Below are positions 1 to 9,668 of a DNA stretch of 22,769 nucleotides, one piece after another. The stretch's first letter is position 1, and each line of letters opens with the position of its first letter. The notes under the pieces are model-generated. The model saw nothing but the letters and a program-made list of their open reading frames with translations, was not told the origin of the DNA and searched no databases. A program made the position numbers and the translations under genes. This DNA comes from Nemertoderma westbladi (lineage: Eukaryota > Xenacoelomorpha > Nemertodermatida > Nemertodermatidae): assembly GCA_032718475.1 (NCBI GenBank), contig JAUCBJ010004351.1, positions 1 through 22,769 on the forward strand. The letters run 5' to 3'.

Positions 1-732
1 TGTATTATTATTTTATTATATATAACCACCACATGGCTTCATATCACTTGCATATATTGGATAATTGTAAACGCAACTATTTATCAATTATTATCTCGTT
101 GTTGAAAAAAAAAGTTGGGAACGATTCGATAGAACGCGAAATTAAATAACTACTATAATCACAACAGCCGAACAACAACATTTCACAAATTTATTGTCAA
201 TTGTAGTTACGTAAATTAATTATATCGTAAATTATTGTTTGTTCGCGCTTTTAGAAGACTTCGATAATTTTCACCGTACAATTTTTATTATCACAGAAAT
301 CTTGCCTTAAGTTTAAATCAGTTAGCGCGGCGTATGACCCGTTAGGCAGGGAACCTGAAATATATTGGCTTACTAAATTGGGCTGGTTATGTTTCATTCG
401 ATTGATTCTCGCTGTATAATTCCTAACAATCATGTTCACTTAAGGGATAGTATTAACAGTTCCGGCTTATGTGTTGTGTTCTAGATAACAAACAGGTCTA
501 TGACTTAAAGTAAGTACAACAGATGATTAATGAGAATTATAGTTTGTCACATCCTTTAGGGGTGTGGTATTATGAACCCAACTGAAATACACCCTGGAAT
601 CTGATTTACTGACTTGGGACAATTTTCTCATGAATAAGGAGTAGACAGGCTCACACACATTGAGGCTATATGATAACATGTTTTCTCATGCAAACCAATT
701 AATTGTGAACCGAAACTGCTAATTTACCGCCC
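1..732. other. AT-rich non-coding stretch with one unassigned short ORF
   Basis: No family is recognisable here. On the minus strand an ATG at 433-431, with A at -3, opens a 60-residue reading frame that ends at a TAA at 251-253. Its product ends in NKNCTVKIIEVF and has no motif, signal peptide or membrane segment that I can identify. It could be chance or the last exon of something. There is no supporting splice-site or homology evidence, so I do not call it a gene. Confidence 0.3.
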
Positions 733-736
733 TTAA
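733..736. repeat. Left TTAA target-site duplication
   Basis: TTAA sits immediately outside the left terminal inverted repeat of the foldback element and is matched by TTAA at 2118-2121. TTAA duplications are known for the piggyBac and Kolobok superfamilies. A PIF/Harbinger-type TWA duplication is an alternative, because the ends read TTAAGCC and GGCTTAA. Confidence 0.6.
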
Positions 737-754
737 GCCTGGTTCACAATTGAG

Positions 755-1018
755 ACATAAGAGATAAGTGATAAGATATAAGCGATAAGATATTACCGAT
801 AAGAGATAAGCGATAAGATATAAGCGATAAGATATTACCGATAAGAGATAAGCGATAAGAAATAAGCTATAAGCCAGGAGTTAAGAGATAAGCAATAAGA
901 GATAAGCTGTAAGATATATGCGATAAGAGCTATGCTATAAGCCAAGAGTTAAGAGATAAGCGATAGAGATAAGCTATAAGAGATAAGCGATAAGGGTTAA
1001 GCGATAAAAGATAAGCTT
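755..1018 (+). repeat. Left arm: GATAAG tandem repeats
   Basis: The arm contains about 18 copies of GATAAG spaced roughly 8 to 15 bp apart, in a mosaic of AGATAAG, CGATAAG, GATATAAG and CTATAAG words. A 42-bp block is duplicated in tandem between about 775 and 860. AGATAA matches the WGATAR consensus bound by GATA factors, so binding is possible. The simplest explanation remains repeat expansion within the transposon arm. Confidence 0.75.
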
Positions 1019-1096
1019 TTGTTTGGTGATAATGCTTAGTTCTAATGTCTAATCACTTTATTGTTCTCAATATAGTAAAGTCCATCTACGCAAAAT

Positions 1097-1207
1097 GATT
1101 ATTTATTATTATTATTATTATTATATATTATTATTATATTATTATTATTATAATAATTATTATTATTATTTTATTATTATAATATTTTTATTTTATTTTA
1201 TTATTCA
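1097..1207 (+). repeat. ATT/TTA microsatellite
   Basis: This is an imperfect (ATT)n run with ATATTATT interruptions inside the spacer of the foldback element. Confidence 0.9.
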
Positions 1208-1589
1208 GCATCTTATTTGATGTTATTTATTCTATATATTTCTAGTCAATTCAAAATAGTTGTTATTGATAACAGTTTTTATTACACATCCTGAACGTCT
1301 CTCTGATACACTTCGTTACTTAGCAATAGGAGCCTGGAGCCTCAAACAGAAAATTGCCCTTAAGTTACCTTATTGGAAAGTCAACAAACAATATGTATTG
1401 CCTTGTGGAAGATATTTTCACCACTCTACATACTGTATCTCCACCTTCCGAGAATGATATCATTGAAAACTCTGATAATTTTGAAAACTGTCTGACAAAT
1501 GGCAGAGAGTGTGTCAGTACATAATGCCGTAATCATAGGTTTGATTTTGACGCATTTTATAATAATATATATGGGCTTTTCCATTCTAT

Positions 1590-2098
1590 TGGCTAATCCT
1601 TATCGCCTATGGCAAAACTTATCGCCCGATATGACCCTTATCGCCAGTGATAAGACCCTTATCGCCTATCACTTATCTCTTATCGCCAGTTGTGAATGCA
1701 TCACCTTATCGCTTTCTCTTATCGCCAGTTGTGAACACATCACCTTATCGCTTAACTTTTATCACAAGTTGTGAACGCATCACCTTATAGCTTATCTCTT
1801 ATCGCCAGTTGTGAACGCATCACCTTATCACTTATCTCTTATCGCCAGTTGTGAATGCATCAACTTATCGCTTATCTCTTATCACCAGTTGTGAACGCAT
1901 CACCTTATCGCTTATCTCTTATCGCCAGTTGTGAACGCATTTCATCATCTCTTATCGCCAGTTGTGAACGCATCACCTTATAGCGTATCTCTTACCACCA
2001 GTTGTGAACGCATCGTCTTATTGCTTATTTCTTTATCGCCAGTTGTGAACGCTTCGGCTTATCGCTTTTCTCTTATCGCACGTTTCTTATCGCTTATT
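1590..2098 (-). repeat. Right arm: ~40-bp tandem units
   Basis: The arm is complementary in style to the left arm (CTTATC words) but has a longer organised unit of about 40 bp. Each unit holds CTTATCGCTTATCTCTTATC followed by GCCAGTTGTGAACGCATCAC. I count ten copies of the GTTGTGAA core between about 1685 and 2050. The core resembles the element terminus CAATTGTGAACC, so a terminus-like word has been amplified on this side only. Confidence 0.75.
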
Positions 2099-2117
2099 GC
2101 TCAATTGTGAACCGGGC

Positions 2118-2121
2118 TTAA
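2118..2121. repeat. Right TTAA target-site duplication
   Basis: This is the partner of 733-736 and directly abuts the right terminal inverted repeat. Confidence 0.6.
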
Positions 2122-2702
2122 GCTTACCTCATTAAATATAAATATAAACAAGTTCGAAGTTATGCGGTGTTAATGTAGTAGAATCTCCATATCATTAACC
2201 AAATACATAAAGTGACCATCATATGTAATAAATCAATAGGTACAATAGTAAGTCAGTACAAACAATTCAGTATTTAGAGTGTATTAACAGTACATTGATA
2301 ATCAACTATGATTTCCACGCATCAGCCAAGATGTTACTGGCAAAGGTCTTTCTACTATTAGCAAAGCAGAATATTGAACAAAGAAACGTCGCAATGCGGC
2401 ATAAAACACGCCCAGCAATGGAATGCAAAGAATTCTTAGAACCCTGAATCAGAGTGATCCATATAGCAACTTCCAATCAGAAGCTTAGTTACTGCATTTG
2501 TTTACTAGAGTTCAACGGTGTGAAGAAAATAAAAAGGGCTCTTATTGGCCGCATTCCAACCACTAAGAAGGAGGCAAGGGAATGCCAAGAAATGAATACC
2601 AAAAATTAACACGTCAGAGTGTGTGGCTTTTAATTGAATCCTACCCAAAATTCATCAGTTTTATAAATCTTATCTAAATACTCAATCAGTTATATGGCTT
2701 GT
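2122..2702. other. Non-coding stretch, nothing recognised
   Basis: This is AT-rich sequence between the foldback element and the gag fragment. I see no conserved motif, repeat structure or plausible long reading frame on either strand. Confidence 0.5.
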
Positions 2703-4079
2703 TTATTTCAAAAGTGCCTGAGCATCATTACCCTTTATCACAGGACCCTGTGTAAGAGCATCTATATGTGTTTTAGCTATTATATATGGTTGTCCAAATT
2801 GCTTTGCTAACAATTCGCGAGCAGTTTTATATCCAACATTTACATTAAGGATTATGCAATTCTTTATTACACGATATACATCTTTAGTACAAATTTCTAG
2901 TAAATAAGTAAGATGTTCAGTGTCTGAATCTACTTTCTTTGCAATACCTTCTTCAAAACACCTTACAAATCTCCAATAATCTGCAGGGTTGCCATCAAAG
3001 TATTTAATTTCTGACTTTGACATATACATTGTAGCTGATAGCTTTTTGCAAGTTTGTTCTAATGCATCACTAACATTATGTGTATCATCTACTACTCTTT
3101 CATAACATAACTCCTCATTTCTATTTCTAATATATCCTGGATGGATATCTGGTGTAGAATGCATATGCATTGCAGTTGTTCTGTCATCACCAATTGTTGT
3201 ACTATAATTTATTAATTTTCCAAACATTGGCATTAGCATTCAAATTGAATTTTACTACATTTTCTTGTGAATTTATTGCTCTTTCGATAATTAATGGATC
3301 TTCCTATAAACATTTAACTTCTTTCACTTCACACTTGAAAATCAATTTTATTTTCATTATCTGAAAGCTCTTGATCAAATTGGTACTCATTAAAAACCTT
3401 CATGAATGCATTTGCTTTTTCTATTTTTGTTTCTATACTTAATATTCTTTCCATATTAATTATTTCATTTCGTTTCATCTCTAGCGCTTGTTGCTTCTTT
3501 ATTTGCATAAGCTCTACCTCAGCAACTGCCTTTTCTGCTTTAGATATTGCTGAAAGTTCACTTATAGAGACAAATTAATGTCTAGATGACTTTTTTGATG
3601 TGCAACGTGTATGCCTTGATGAATTACTACCCTTTGCAACAATATGATCCTTTTGTAACGTTTTAGTAGCTACTTTCATGCTTGCTAATCTAACATGAAC
3701 TGGGGTGACAGAGTCACTAAACCATGAATCAATTTGCTTAGTGAGCTGTATGTAAACGTCTTCTTGAAGATCCCAATATTTGACTCATAATCAATTTTAT
3801 GACTTGTTCCAACAACAAAGTTAGCATATTTCTGATGAGCAGTCGCAAATTTTGTAAATGCAACCTTTATCTCTGCATACATATACTTTATTTAATCTTG
3901 ATCATTAGCATGCGACTGCATGCAATCAGATGAAATATTATATATCTTAGTGAGATTAGATTTGTAACAGGCACGAACATTTTTTAATTGAGTATCCTTG
4001 CTATTATATTCCTATTCCTTTTCTTATTCCTGACTGTACCATTTGTACCAGCAGATTCAGAACTACTTGCATCAGACAT
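2703..4079 (-). pseudogene. BEL/Pao-type retrotransposon gag (DUF1759), broken
   Basis: Read on the minus strand from an ATG at 4079-4077 (product starting MSDASSSES), successive frames give a basic N-terminus, a charged helical segment around 3882-3700, a strongly coiled-coil-like stretch rich in K, E and Q around 3560-3400, and then an open frame from 3239 to 2703. That last frame contains the DUF1759-like core: KYFDGNPADYWRF, LTYLLEICT, and AKQFGQPYIIAKTHID. In BEL/Pao elements this order forms the N-terminal gag part of a gag-pol polyprotein, which builds the particle. At least two frame changes (near 3990 and 3755) and stops near 3890, 3575 and 3330 break it. It ends abruptly after NDAQALLK, with no zinc knuckle, protease, RT or integrase following. 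It is a dead, 3'-truncated copy. Confidence 0.8.
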
Positions 4080-4460
4080 GATTTGTCATTAGAACTGAGT
4101 TCTTTACTTCTAATATTAATGTTGTCAGATATACAATAAACAGGTGCAAAACCAGTTAGCCAATTCCTTTAAACCACCATTTTCAGTACCGTCGGCAACA
4201 TATGACAATACTGCAATTATACTGATATATATTAGCCGTACCGGGTATATAAACATGGAGGCCAGTAGGGTATGTGTTGTGTAGACCTACATGGCGCTAT
4301 GCATGTAAATCATCAGTTGAAGTTAATATCAATATGGAACATCTAGATATCATAAATATTGAGAACTAACTAAAATTGAGGCATAAATTAAAACAGACAC
4401 TAAGTAAACTGGATCGGAAATAAAAATATTAAAAGGGGACTAGAGTTAAAATACCCTGTG
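4080..4460. other. Region upstream of the gag fragment; possible 5' leader, no LTR proven
   Basis: This stretch lies where a BEL/Pao 5' leader or LTR would be on the minus strand. It contains TATA-like words (for example GTTTATATACC, reading minus, near 4240). I could not find a second LTR copy or a primer-binding site, so the boundaries stay unknown. Confidence 0.3.
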
Positions 4461-4468
4461 GGTCGTAT

Positions 4469-5235
4469 TTATTCAAGTAAATCAAAAAGCCCATCAGAGT
4501 TACTAGATTCCACTGTTCCCAGGATAGATGCGGGATCACCCATTAAGATCGCTATCAACAGACTTTTGCAACAGGAATCGATGGGATCGTGGCTCCATGG
4601 TGGCATTGTGGAGTCATCTTCCTAGGTCTTTCAGGAAGGTTGCAGTGGCTTGTCCGTGTCGGCCAAAGGTCTCAAAGGCAGCAAGAGTAAATTGATAACC
4701 GCAGTCTATAAGATCCTGGTACATTCGTGTTTTATTATCTCCTGTTCTTGGGCAATGTGTCCTCCCTCGTTCTGGCTGGTGGATAAGTGGCTTGGTGCAA
4801 GGTGGTCCACTACAGTGGCATCCCAGGTCAAAGTCTTTTCGCTCTCACAAGGCACCAGAGTCATCCCATTTACCCATTTACCTTCTGTTCTAGAGAGGCT
4901 GGGTGGTTCTAGAATAGAGGGGATTTTACAGCTGGCCAACCCACGCTTCACGATCTCATTCAACATTGAATGGTGGGGGCGAATCGGCCAGCACTCTTCT
5001 GACAATAAAGGCCATGCAGTCCATCCGCATGGACTGGGCTACCACAGCTGGTGCAGGAGTGGGGCTCGGTTAATTTGCAGCCGAGGCGGGTAGCGATTGA
5101 TATGCAGAGCTGAGAGTTCGAAAGTTTGAGACCTAGGGAACTGCAGGGAATCACGTCTAGCCAACACCCCGCTGTGCGATCTTCTATTGAGTTCAGCCGA
5201 GCAATGTCAAGACGAGAGGAAGGGTGGCCAGATTA
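4469..5235 (-). pseudogene. LINE ORF2 C-terminal fragment (post-RT cysteine domain)
   Basis: Minus-strand reading from about 5235 gives a run matching the C-terminal domain found in many invertebrate non-LTR ORF2 proteins: RTAGCWLDVIPCSSLGL, ATRLGCKL, the cysteine/histidine motif HSCTSCGSPVHADGLHGL, CQKSAGR, and then LEPPSLSRTEGK and TWDATVVDHLAPSH. It continues in broken frames to YQDLIDCGYQFTLAAFETFG and ends with PASILGTVESSNSDGLFDLL before a stop at 4471-4469. The HGLxCxKSAGR and PSILEP...R.G..P.G.TL.P signatures are familiar from reverse-transcriptase-like annotations in marine invertebrate genomes. Several frame changes (near 5000, 4710 and 4620) make it a pseudogene. The RT catalytic region is absent. 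It is unrelated to the LINE pieces that follow it. Confidence 0.75.
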
Positions 5236-5301
5236 TTTTGGACAAATGATGTACATATTGTTTAAACATAAGCAAATTTTATTTTCCAGATAAATCATAT
5301 T

Positions 5302-5920
5302 GTGAAATCAAATCCTCACATTGAAACCACATCTTTTTGTGGTCATTATTGCATGCATTGTTATATTGATGTTTTCCCTTTTACAACTATTTCATCTGAC
5401 GACGATTATATATTTGAATCCTCTGCAATTACTTCTGACTTTAACAGCGATATTACCAATTCAAGATATACAAGATATACTCCAGATATACATATCTTAA
5501 ACACCGCCAGGTATAGCGAATACTATACTGACAATGGGTTCAATGATGAAATTCAGTTGATCAATTCTAAGCCTAACTTTTCTATTTTCCACCTCAACTG
5601 TAGGAGTTCAAACCGAAACCTATCACCAACTACCGATATTCTAAGTACTTTAGAACATGATTTCTATGTACTAACCTTTTCAGAAACTCTCATAGGTGAT
5701 AATGAAGACTTAAGTAAACTACAAATAGAAGGATATACCACTATACCAGTCCCTTCCTCTCAGCCCAACCGAACTGATGAAAGACTGGTACTAGGTGGGG
5801 TACCAGCTTAGGCTAGTACATCAAAAACAATATAAATATTCTAGAAAAACCTGAATTAAAAGTCGACAGAATTGAAAACAAGTGGATTCAATTTAAAACA
5901 AACAGCAATAAAATTATCTT
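5302..5920 (+). pseudogene. LINE ORF2 N-terminus with start of endonuclease domain
   Basis: The open frame runs to a stop at 5809-5811. Its first third has CGHYCMHCYIDVFPF followed by an acidic stretch, which resembles the tail of the cysteine-rich segment that precedes the endonuclease in CR1/L2-like elements. FSIFHLNCRSSNRN (around residue 92) and FYVLTFSETLIGDNED are the first two conserved blocks of an apurinic/apyrimidinic-type LINE endonuclease: the N-containing strand and the catalytic E of SET. IEGYTTIPVP follows. A frame change near 5800 lets the match continue to about 5920 (YIKNNINILEKPELKV), where it is cut by the (CTA)n tail of the minus-strand LINE. There is no ATG at the start of the frame, so it is 5' incomplete. 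It is plus-strand, opposite to most LINE pieces here. Confidence 0.7.
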
Positions 5921-5921
5921 A

Positions 5922-5937
5922 GTACTACTACTACTAG
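5922..5937 (-). repeat. (TAG)n LINE tail containing the ORF stop codon
   Basis: This (CTA)n run on the plus strand reads as (TAG)n on the minus strand directly after ...RVRST of the LINE ORF. The stop TAG at 5936-5934 is the first unit of the tail, so there is essentially no 3' UTR. Confidence 0.75.
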
Positions 5938-7217
5938 GTCGAGCGAACTCGGACAGTGGAAATGAGATCCTTCCAGGCTTCCCGATTCTCCATAGTTGTC
6001 GCAATTTCGTTTCTCCCAAGTTCAGTATCCTTTTCAAGTTGATCTATATATGTTATGGCCGGTCGTCCACGACTACGCTTTGCATGAGTTGGTTGCCAGA
6101 AAAGTAGATCTGGAATCACCTCGTCTTTACTTCGCCAGCAGTCTCACCCCCATACAAAAATACACTTTCCACTGTGGCTCGAAAGAACTTAGTCTTCGGG
6201 TGCCTGGAGAGATCTGATTTCCAGATGGTATCCATTTTTGATAGAGCTACCCAAGCCTTGCTTTCCTAACTTCTATGTCCTTTTTGCTACTCTTTATCCA
6301 TGATCCTAGGTACTGGAAGTCATCAACCTTCCTTAGTTGAATATTATCAATGGTTGTCAAGTTTCCATCAACATTAATAGTCATGAATTCGATCTTGGTA
6401 GCATTTATATGCAATCCAACCTCTTTAGCAGCCCTCTCCACTTTATTTAGTAGAAGCTGCGCATCTGCTAGCGTATTAGAGAGCAGGGCGATGTCATCCG
6501 CAAAGTCGGTTTCTGTGACTGTTGTTGCCGGATATCTACTACTTATGAGTTCTTGAAGTGTGAATCCCAGATCTTCACCCTTTGTGGCCATCCTCATTGC
6601 CTAATCCAGTACAATTACAAATAGTAATGGTGCTAAGTGTCACCTTGCAGTACGCCAGCCAGGATTGAGAAAAACTCAGTTTAACCATCTGGTGAGAGTA
6701 CCTACCTGTGCTTCTGTGTCACAATATAACAATCCAATGCCAGCAACGATTACTTCTGGTATTCCATAAGCTCTTAGGATTTCAAGCATTTTACCTCTAT
6801 GGATGGAGTCGATTGCCTTCTTGAAGTTCACAAAAGTCATGACTGCGGGGAGATTCTTTGACTTAATTCCTTCAATCAGTCTCCGTAGTACAAGTATCTG
6901 AGCTATTGTTGATCTACTTGGTCGAAATCCGTTTTGGCTCTTACGCAGTAGTTTCTCTATGTGAGGCCTAATCCTATATAGAACCATTTTATTGTATATT
7001 TTGGCAGCTACCACAAGCAGACAGATCCTACGATAGTTTGTTGGTATGCTGAGGTCTCCTTTCTTGGGAAAGGCTTTAGTTGACCTTTAGTCCAAATTGG
7101 TGGTGGCTTTTTCCCTTTTAACATCGGGTTGCAAACATTCAATAATGGTCTGTTTAGCACTCCTGTTTTCCATACCTCTGCTGGGATTTCATCTAATCCA
7201 CTCGGATGTTGGTCCAC
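5934..7217 (-). pseudogene. RTE-like LINE reverse transcriptase, 5'-truncated copy 1
   Basis: Minus-strand frames contain, in order, GLDEIPAEVWKTG, AAKIYNKMVLYRIRPHIEKL, NGFRPSRSTIAQIL (RT motif 2 region), FVNFKKAIDSIHRGKM (motif A), GVLQGDT (motif B, in a second frame near 6650), ETDFADDIALLSNT (motif C, intact), DDFQYLGSWI and, after a small internal deletion near 6130-6190, LLFWQPTHAKRSRGRP. The ORF ends in a TAG that is part of the tail. The RT would copy its own RNA at a nicked target in the nucleus. Motif A has N where the catalytic first aspartate of the F(I/V)DF block is expected, and frame changes occur near 7010, 6670 and 6240, so it is dead. The endonuclease half is missing at about 7217, as expected for 5' truncation during target-primed reverse transcription. 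Confidence 0.85.
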
Positions 7218-7258
7218 TCACATCCACTCACATCCTTTTTCGGATGTGGGTGCAAAAT

Positions 7259-7610
7259 GTGGTGCTAGCACCAAATTTTGAAAACCATCAAATATATCAA
7301 TTGATTGTGTCACCTTGTTTCTTGCGTTATACGGGTTTGTGATGGTTCTGAATTCAATGGAATCAGTAAAAATTTCATAAGAGTTCTCAAACTTGTATTT
7401 TTCGCCGGTGGGTGAAAATTGTTGTGCCAGCACCAAATTTTGGAAAATATGCAAATTGATAAGTAGATAGTATCACCTTGTTTCTTGCGTTTATACGGGT
7501 TTATGAGGGTCCTGAATCCGATGGAATCAATAAAAACAGCACTGGACATCGCAAACTTGTACTTTTTGGTGATGGGTACGAAATTTGGTGCTAGCACCAA
7601 AATTTGCCAA
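7259..7610. repeat. ~163-bp tandem repeat bounded by GGTGCTAGCACC
   Basis: The palindrome GGTGCTAGCACC (or the variant TGTGCCAGCACC) occurs at 7261, 7423 and 7587, followed each time by AAATTTTG-like sequence. The intervening blocks of about 150 bp share CACCTTGTTTCTTGCGTT, TACGGGTTT, GGAATCA and CAAACTTGTA. This gives just over two diverged copies. The open minus-strand frames here (repeating NLVLAPNFAPTSEK-like peptides) come from the repetition. I do not recognise a protein family in them. Confidence 0.75.
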
Positions 7611-8060
7611 ATTACGCCGAAAAATACAAGTAGCAATGATCTGGCACATTAGAAATGAATTCCATTAGAATCAGCGCCCTCGAAAACCTGAAAATGTGAA
7701 TTTATAGCATCGTATAAGTGAATTAAAAATTTTGTGTTCTAACTGAAAAGTGCTGGTTACTTGTTTTTTTCATTTTTTTTCCTACGCAGAGAGGACTAAA
7801 CAGCCATTTATAGTAATCATATCATTTTTTAATATTTTCCAATGTATTTTGCACCCCAGAAAACCTGTATTGAAAAATAATTAGCCGAAAATGTAACTTT
7901 CAAATTTGGTGAAAATTGTGCACTACTTGTAATTTTGGTGCTGCAATATAACCACCCCAGTACATTTTTTCGAAAATTGTTTTTTTCGGTCGGATCCAGA
8001 CAAGTGATACCTACGTACAAACAAAAAATCAGACGTTTTCGTAAATATTTGTAGATTTTA

Positions 8061-8096
<36 letters not shown>

Positions 8097-8158
8097 CAAT
8101 ATGACCCCCCCCCCCGGTATTTGTACAACATTTTATAGCCCGGTACTAATAGGGTTAA
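7611..8158 (+). repeat. Dispersed repeat family R1, copy A
   Basis: This is collinear with 17558-18098 over about 540 bp at high identity, from ATTACGCCGAAAAATAC to TTTTATAG...GGGTTAA. Shared landmarks include AGCAATGATCTGGCA, AATCAGCGCCC, ATATAACCACCCCAGTAC and TGTAGATTTTAGAG, followed by a long G run, a short ATATGA spacer and a C run. It has no coding capacity. It may be a non-autonomous transposon or a dispersed satellite monomer. The flanks of the two copies differ, so both are insertions or relics of one. Confidence 0.8.
8063..8115. repeat. G33 / C11 homopolymer hairpin
   Basis: A run of 33 G (8063-8095) is followed by TCAATATGA and a run of 11 C (8105-8115). The runs are complementary and can form a hairpin around the near-palindromic TCAATATGA. 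Run lengths may be affected by sequencing or assembly. Confidence 0.85.
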
Positions 8159-8529
8159 ATATGCAGAAATGTACAAAGAACAATGTGATAATCAACTCAC
8201 TCCCGCTGGTTGCTCACTAAGCAATCCCATTGGCAGTTACACTACAAATCACTTAGGATAGATTACAGGCCAACTCAATAAAGTAATATGTATGCACTGC
8301 ACAACATTATAACAGTTACACAAGGGTTGTCTACATTGGATCAGTGCCTGATATAATACTGTCATAAGCATTAAGAAGACGAAGTAGTCTTCTATAGGGG
8401 CAACTAAATGCAATAACTGATCCAATGGGGGCCCCAAATATAATATATTGCACAGAAGTTCTGTTGTTCTAAATCATCCGTATGGCCATTTTTTGTTTGC
8501 AGAATACTAAGTAAATGGAACTGTGTACA
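8159..8529. other. Non-coding stretch with a small inverted repeat
   Basis: No gene is seen. CATTGGATCAGT (8334-8345) and its exact reverse complement (8416-8427) bound a 70-bp loop, and the loop contains an inner GAAGAC/GTCTTC hairpin. This may be the decayed 5' part of the hAT element that follows. I found no matching 5' terminal inverted repeat. Confidence 0.4.
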
Positions 8530-9668
8530 GTAACGGAAGAGTTTATCACAGTAATGGGTGAACAAGTCCTTGGAGAAATCATTTCTCAAGATAAGAAATC
8601 AAATGTATTACTCCATCTCCTTGGATTCTATACCTTATGCTGCACATATTGACCAATTGACCCTTGTATTGAGGTACATGGAGAAAAATGAAACCCAGTG
8701 AAACGCTTTTGTATCATTCATGGCAATCAAAGGCCAAGATGCTCAAGATATGTTCAATGCCTTGATGGAATTTTTGAAGATACATGATCTAGACCTAGGA
8801 AACTGCCGTGGACAAAGCTACTTTTTTTAACATTTTTTTGACTTCCTTGAAAAGCTGTTCGTCTTCTTCACAATTTCAACACATCTGTTTCAACTTTTGA
8901 CTGAAGCTTTTAAACATGTGATGAAACCATTGACTCTCAAACGTGTCGCAACAACGCGTTGGTCCTGCAGAGCTGAAGCAACGAAGGCACTTAAACATGA
9001 CTATCAGCAGATTAACGATGTTCTGAAACAAATTGCTGATGACATTGAAGAAAAAGGCTGTGTATGCTGTGAAGCAGGAGGGCTCTTAAGACTAAGACAG
9101 ATGAATCCGCTTGAAACAGGTATTTACACCACCTTCTGGAATGATGACAACTCACCACTTCTGAAAAATACAGAATGGAAAGTTTCTTACCTGTTATTGA
9201 TCAGTTTATTGCTTCTCTCGAACAACGTATGCAAGCATATAAAGAGATATCAAGCCAATTCAGACAAGTTTCAGGCCGCAGCAGAGTAAATCATCAGCTC
9301 TTCTCCAGATGACTTGGACATTTACATTTTTTGATGAACTGTGTCAGTTTATAGCATTTGCCAATGTATTAACAGATGAGGAGCCAGAAGATATCAGCAT
9401 TGAGCTTTTCCTTTAGAAACTTATCTTGGAAAAGGGTGTGCGAGACACTTTCCCTAACATTGAAATAGCTCTAAGGATTTACCTTATTTTGATGGTATCA
9501 AATTGCAGTGGCGAGCGATCCTTCTGAAAACTGAAATTAATTCTAAACCGATTACAAGCATCAGACGCAGGAACGACTTGTATTTCTGGTTATCATGAGC
9601 ATGGAGTCAGATATACCTCGTGAATTGTCCTTCAGTGACATCAGCAGCAGAATTGCTGCACAGAAATA
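8530..9668 (+). pseudogene. hAT-superfamily transposase (ZMYM1/DUF4371 type), degraded
   Basis: Pieces in three frames line up in the order expected for a ZMYM1-like hAT transposase. EEFITVMGEQVLGEII is followed by YYSISLDS, where the first catalytic aspartate of the RNase H-like fold is expected. HIDQLTLVLRYM and NCRGQSY come next; the family normally continues with D/N-rich sequence that is deleted here near 8820. Then come FFDFLEKLFVFFTIST, RVATTRWSCRAEATKAL in the open frame 8897-9289, and SSSPDDLDIY. The C-terminal dimerisation region follows (IALRIYLILMV, NCSGERSF, KLKLILNRLQ, RELSFSDISSRIAAQK) and ends at a stop around 9668. Stops and frame changes throughout make it inactive. A plausible 3' terminal inverted repeat follows at 9797. 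Confidence 0.85.

Larger units (their letters stand above)
737..2117. mobile_element. Foldback non-autonomous DNA transposon with GATAAG-repeat arms
   Basis: The left end reads GCCTGGTTCACAATTGAG. The right end is its reverse complement with one mismatch, and TTAA flanks both sides. Behind each end lies a long arm of short repeats: GATAAG/GATATAAG in the left arm and CTTATC in the right arm. The arms are therefore complementary over hundreds of bases and could fold back. The central ~580 bp is AT-rich, carries an ATT microsatellite and encodes no transposase, so the element must have been mobilised in trans. By the TTAA duplication it fits piggyBac or Kolobok. The open frame over 1499-1774 only translates the repeats and is not a gene. 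Confidence 0.75.

Noticed and set aside
1499-1774. Open frame of 91 codons in the foldback element
   Set aside because: It is a translation of the CTTATC repeats and has no protein-like composition outside them.
4650-5093. 147-codon plus-strand ORF
   Set aside because: It is a shadow of the minus-strand LINE C-terminal domain, which carries the recognisable cysteine motif.
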